The notes below the pieces were generated by a model. That model saw only the letters and a list, made by a program, of their open reading frames with translations. It did no database searches and was not told the origin of the DNA. A DNA stretch of 64,000 bases from Lysinibacillus irui (GTDB lineage: Bacteria; Bacillota; Bacilli; Bacillales_A; Planococcaceae). Positions 60,822-64,000 of this stretch are shown here, in pieces (the stretch's first letter is position 1; every line of letters starts with the position of its first letter). The stretch is from NCBI RefSeq assembly GCF_028877475.1, contig NZ_CP113527.1, forward strand, positions 2,597,501-2,661,500. The letters run 5' to 3'. Both the position numbers and the translations under genes were made by a program.

Positions 60822-62201
60822 TTATTCAGCCTTGTTTTCTTTACTTAAGTAGAAAGATAATAGTAACCCTATGGCACTCAATAATGTTGTCACAAAGAAA
60901 GACGCACGGATTCCATTTAACAAGGCGTTAGCTGCATCCATTGGCTGTTGTAATGTTGACACGGTACTCATGATTGTTACCAGCAATGCTGTTACCAATG
61001 CTCCCCCAACCATACGCAGCGTGCTATTAACTGCTGTCGCATGTGCCATCAAATGGGTAGGTAAAGCGTTCATGCCTGCAGTTGTAAGTGGCATCATGAT
61101 CATTGATATACCAAAAGAAATGATTGTAAATGTCCCTGCAATGAGCCAGAGTTTTGTATGCATTGATACCCACATTAAAAAACTTGAGCCAAGTAAAATG
61201 CTTGTAAAGCCTACAAGTGCCAAGCCTTTTCCTCCAACCTTATCAAAAATTTTACCGGTCACTGGAGACATAAAGCCCATTACAAGGGCACCTATCAATA
61301 ACACCAGCCCTGTTTCCAATGCCGAAAGTTGACGTACATTTTGAATATAAAAGGTTAATAATATTTGAATGCCGATCATGAGCGCATAAACCAAACCCGA
61401 TAAAAAAGTTGTAATGGAAAAGATCTTTGATTGAAATACACGAAATTCAAGCATCGGTTTGGGTAATTGAAGCTGACGTCTAATAAATAGAAGAAGCATA
61501 ATCCCACCAATTACTAGCGGTACAAATACTTGCATCGATTTGAATCCAACCGCTCCAGCTATACTGAATCCATATAATAGGCCACCCCAACCTAACGAAG
61601 AATAGACAATTGATAGACTATCTAACTGCCGCTCTTTTTTAGTCGTTACATTTTTCATAAAAATTGTGGCCACTGTCAATACAATGACCGAAACAGGTAA
61701 TACCGTAAAAAATAAATGTCTCCATGTAAGCTGCTCTAAAATCCATCCTGATAAAGTTGGGCCTATTGCCGGTGCAAAACCTGTAACAAGACCTGCCAAT
61801 CCCATAATAGAACCTCTTTTTTCTTTCGGATACAACGTTAATAATACCGTTTGCATTAAAGGCATAATAACACCTGCACCAGCCGCTTGAATGATTCGTG
61901 CTAAAAGTAAAACTGTAAAAGATGGTGCAAATGCGCCTAAAAAAGTTCCGACACTAAATAAAGTGAGGGCAACTATTAACAGTAAACGATTCGAGAAACG
62001 ACCGATTAGAAAAGCTGTAATCGGGATAAGAATGCCATTTGTTAATAAATACACAGTTGTGAGCCATTGTGCTAAATTGGCATCTATCTTGAAATCTTCC
62101 ATTATTGGTGGCATAGCAATAAGTAATAATGTCTGATTGAGAATAGACACAAATGCAGCAGCTAGTAAAATAGCTACTATTAAATTTCTTTTTCTATTCA
62201 T
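60822..62201 (-). CDS. MFS multidrug efflux transporter, DHA2 family
   Basis: 459 residues, about 13-14 membrane helices. MFS motifs: LTTVYLLTNGILIPITAFL, motif A-like GRFSNRLLL, ARIIQAAGAGVIMP and antiporter motif C GFAPAIGPTLSGWILE. A proton-driven drug exporter of the LmrB/EmrB kind. A TetR gene lies upstream on the same strand, and both carry the same 18 bp operator. Confidence 0.9.
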   Translation of the reverse strand: MNRKRNLIVAILLAAAFVSILNQTLLLIAMPPIMEDFKIDANLAQWLTTVYLLTNGILIPITAFLIGRFSNRLLLIVALTLFSVGTFLGAFAPSFTVLLLARIIQAAGAGVIMPLMQTVLLTLYPKEKRGSIMGLAGLVTGFAPAIGPTLSGWILEQLTWRHLFFTVLPVSVIVLTVATIFMKNVTTKKERQLDSLSIVYSSLGWGGLLYGFSIAGAVGFKSMQVFVPLVIGGIMLLLFIRRQLQLPKPMLEFRVFQSKIFSITTFLSGLVYALMIGIQILLTFYIQNVRQLSALETGLVLLIGALVMGFMSPVTGKIFDKVGGKGLALVGFTSILLGSSFLMWVSMHTKLWLIAGTFTIISFGISMIMMPLTTAGMNALPTHLMAHATAVNSTLRMVGGALVTALLVTIMSTVSTLQQPMDAANALLNGIRASFFVTTLLSAIGLLLSFYLSKENKAE

Positions 62202-62222
62202 ATAAACCCCCTCTTCTATGTA

Positions 62223-62240
62223 TGTTAGTACTAACTAACA
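62223..62240. promoter_or_regulatory. TetR operator in front of the MFS gene
   Basis: TGTTAGTACTAACTAACA, 18 bp, identical to the site at 62879-62896 in 15 of 18 positions; differences are confined to the centre. Confidence 0.8.
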
Positions 62241-62281
62241 TTTTGTTTTAAAAAAATATAGTAAAGTTGTGTGAGTGAAAG

Positions 62282-62863
62282 TTATACAATAACTCCACTC
62301 ACAAAATTAGTTATTAAATTATGAACAAAAGTATCCCTTTGATCTTTTAAGAAATGATAATCCCATAATGCATTTGATACAAAAAATCCAAAAAGGCTTG
62401 TTAAAAAAACAATAGCCTGTCCTTTTGTATCTATTTCCTTCATCCTTCCTTGTTCGATTTGAGATTGGAAATAAGCAGCTAATAATTGGAGCAATTGCTT
62501 CGTTTGGTTATCCGAAATGGTATCCATTAATCCAGGTAGCAAACTTCTATCTTGGGTTGTAATAAGAAAAATAGGTTTATTTTTCTCCATAAAAGCTAGA
62601 TATGTATTGGCAATCTGCTGTAAGTCATTAGCAAGGTCCCCTGATAACTCTTGCGCAAATAAATGCTCAAAGTATGGGATATAAGAATGATGATGTAGCA
62701 CTGCTTGTAGGATACCCAATTTTGTTTCATAATGACGGAAAACAGTCATTTCGCTAACACCAGCAGTTGAGGCAATATCTTTCACCGACACATTCGAGTA
62801 GCCCCTTTCCGTCATTAAGGTTGTGGCAGCAGCAAGAATTTTATCTTTTGTATCTTTTTTCAT
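62282..62863 (-). CDS. TetR/AcrR-family repressor
   Basis: 193 residues. N-terminal helix-turn-helix (KILAAATTLMTERGYSNVSV, KDIASTAGVSEMTVFRHYETK) and a helical ligand domain. It should repress its own gene and the MFS exporter until a drug-like ligand binds. The C-terminal domain is not specific enough to name the ligand. Confidence 0.9.
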   Translation of the reverse strand: MKKDTKDKILAAATTLMTERGYSNVSVKDIASTAGVSEMTVFRHYETKLGILQAVLHHHSYIPYFEHLFAQELSGDLANDLQQIANTYLAFMEKNKPIFLITTQDRSLLPGLMDTISDNQTKQLLQLLAAYFQSQIEQGRMKEIDTKGQAIVFLTSLFGFFVSNALWDYHFLKDQRDTFVHNLITNFVSGVIV

Positions 62864-62878
62864 TCTAACTCCCCCAAA

Positions 62879-62896
62879 TGTTAGTTGTAACTAACA
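62879..62896. promoter_or_regulatory. TetR operator in front of tetR
   Basis: TGTTAGTTGTAACTAACA, a palindrome with 8 bp perfect arms, 16 bp upstream of the tetR ATG. Confidence 0.82.
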
Positions 62897-62974
62897 AAAA
62901 TATAGTCGATTGAGCACAACTTGTCAAAAAAAGTGTTACCCTAGAAAAAAATCTAGTGATAACACGTAATACAC

Positions 62975-63205
62975 TTACATATGTCCCGCTCGAATTTTCT
63001 TGACGATACTGAAAGTCGTGTATGTCGCAGCTGGTGCTAGTACAACAATAAAAATAATCCAAACGGTTAGGTTGTTCGTCGCTTTTAATGTTTCATAATT
63101 GGTCATGACAAAAATAATTAAACCGAATAGTAATAAATAGCTCAGCACATTTGGAAAAATAACGATTAATCGTAATAGTGCTGGTGGCATCTTTTGTTGA
63201 TTCAT
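62975..63205 (-). CDS. Small two-helix membrane protein
   Basis: 76 residues, MNQQKMPPALLRL then two hydrophobic helices (about 12-34 and 47-66) and a basic tail KKIRAGHM. I do not recognise the family. ATG 63205 is preceded by a GGTG-type site; a longer TTG frame to 63226 has none. Single gene between tetR and rnz. Confidence 0.55.
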   Translation of the reverse strand: MNQQKMPPALLRLIVIFPNVLSYLLLFGLIIFVMTNYETLKATNNLTVWIIFIVVLAPAATYTTFSIVKKIRAGHM

Positions 63206-63380
63206 TTCACCACACCCCTTTTTCAATTATACGTGAAACAAGCTATTTATCCTACTATATTTTTCCTATATAGGTATCTGCTGATAGTTGGAGGTTTTCT
63301 AGTGTCGTATGTAACTGATCGATAAAGTCAGTCATGCTGTTCTTTAGCTTTTTGGGCTAAGAATCTTTATCTTCTTCACA

Positions 63381-63414
63381 AAAAAACATCTATTAGCAGC
63401 AATAGATGTTTTTT
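63381..63414 (-). terminator. rnz terminator
   Basis: AAAAACATCTATT pairs with AATAGATGTTTTT across a 6-base loop, immediately after the rnz stop; T-runs on both sides. Confidence 0.85.
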
Positions 63415-63419
63415 AGACA

Positions 63420-64000
63420 TTAAATTAATTGATTGTTTTGCCATGTAAAGACGGCTTGGTCAGCAGTCAGGAGCGTTTGAGGGAAAATTTCCTGTGCTTC
63501 TGCCAAAAATTGAGGTAAATCATGTGGAAGAAAACGAGCACTTAAATGATTTAATAGTAAATACTGCGCACCCGCTTGCTGTGCGACTTTTGCCGCCTCC
63601 ACATTTGTAGCGTGGCCATAGCTGGCAGCTAAATCCGTTGTTGTGCCGTCAAATGTGGCTTCATGCACCAGGATATCAGCACCCATCGACAACTGTATGG
63701 CCTCTTCACAATATTTCGTATCACCTAAAATCGTCAGGGTGAAGCCTTTTTTTGCAGGTGCCACAACGTCCTTCGCTTGAATCACTTTGCCGTTTTCAAG
63801 CACAATATCTTGGCCATTTTTCAATTGTCCAAGCAACGGTCCTTTAGGCACACCGAGTGCTTGTGCTTTGTCGATTAATAACTCGCCCGGTAAATCCTTT
63901 TGTTCAATACGGTAGCCGTAGCATGGAACAACATGACGAAGTTCTCTTGCACGAATTGTAAAGTGTGCATCCTCATAAATAAGCCCTTCCTGCACTTCTA
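63420..64000 (-). CDS. rnz: Ribonuclease Z, 3' part (5' end outside window)
   Basis: About 193 C-terminal residues. The RNase Z-type features are LRHVVPCYGYRIEQKDLPG, GDTKYCEEAIQL with metal aspartate, ILVHEATFDG, the histidine in SYGHATNVEAA and LLLNHLSARF. It cuts the 3' trailer of CCA-less tRNA precursors. The frame is open at the window edge, so the N-terminal metal motif HxHxDH is not visible here. Confidence 0.9.
   Translation of the reverse strand, partial: EVQEGLIYEDAHFTIRARELRHVVPCYGYRIEQKDLPGELLIDKAQALGVPKGPLLGQLKNGQDIVLENGKVIQAKDVVAPAKKGFTLTILGDTKYCEEAIQLSMGADILVHEATFDGTTTDLAASYGHATNVEAAKVAQQAGAQYLLLNHLSARFLPHDLPQFLAEAQEIFPQTLLTADQAVFTWQNNQLI

Overview
The window looks like chromosome of a low-GC, endospore-forming Firmicute of the Bacillaceae/Planococcaceae type, closest in flavour to Lysinibacillus. 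The reasons are AT-rich spacers, strong AAGGAGG ribosome sites with frequent TTG/GTG starts, two T-box leaders, sigma-B- and sigma-G-like promoters, a sporulation diadenylate cyclase (CdaS), and the yqjQ-yqjP / proI-namA neighbourhood known from Bacillus subtilis. The genus is an inference. No tRNA gene, IS element, prophage or CRISPR array was seen.

Layout. 1-1.1 kb: ECF sigma factor with a DUF4179 anti-sigma factor cut by the window edge. 1.2-5.8 kb: LacI regulator, aldehyde dehydrogenase, AttM/AiiA-type lactonase and Fe-alcohol dehydrogenase, the same enzyme set as the Agrobacterium blcABC (attKLM) gamma-butyrolactone pathway, behind a twin LacI-type operator. 5.9-10.5 kb: RtcB-like RNA ligase, dynamin-like GTPase, ribokinase and a YlaI-like zinc-ribbon protein. 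11.0-16.1 kb: a complete rRNA operon (16S-23S-5S, minus strand) with tandem promoters, processing stems and terminator. 17-27.3 kb: branched-chain amino acid cluster ilvD-[T-box]-ilvB-ilvH-ilvC-leuA-leuB-leuC-leuD.

27.7-35.7 kb: lactone oxidase-like flavoprotein plus PLP D-threonine-aldolase-like enzyme, a 35-residue membrane peptide, a sigma-B-type YeaQ-like gene, a lytic transglycosylase, mscL, metI-metC and a Nudix hydrolase. 36-45 kb: SLH-domain M13 peptidase, cupin, a sigma-G-type YpzG-like gene and its decayed copy, a Bacillaceae-type dispersed repeat, a DUF3784/hydrolase/DUF1648/GntR operon, and a strictly periodic 19 x 42 bp tandem array. 45-54.7 kb: CMD protein, argG-argH, CPBP protease, MerR, yqjQ-yqjP, proline T-box-proI, namA and a DUF1450 protein. 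54.8-56.8 kb: a divergent LysR/DUF2332 pair in which both genes are broken. 56.9-60.0 kb: MarR-controlled flavin/dioxygenase operon. 60.1-64 kb: cdaS, TetR plus MFS pump with matching operators, a small membrane protein and the 3' part of rnz.

Most genes are ordinary housekeeping or biosynthesis. The least explained parts are the 42 bp array (43.96-44.76 kb), the blc-like operon with its twin palindromes, the 32 bp palindrome at the ilvD promoter and the two recently broken genes. Functional calls rest on motif recognition without database searches.
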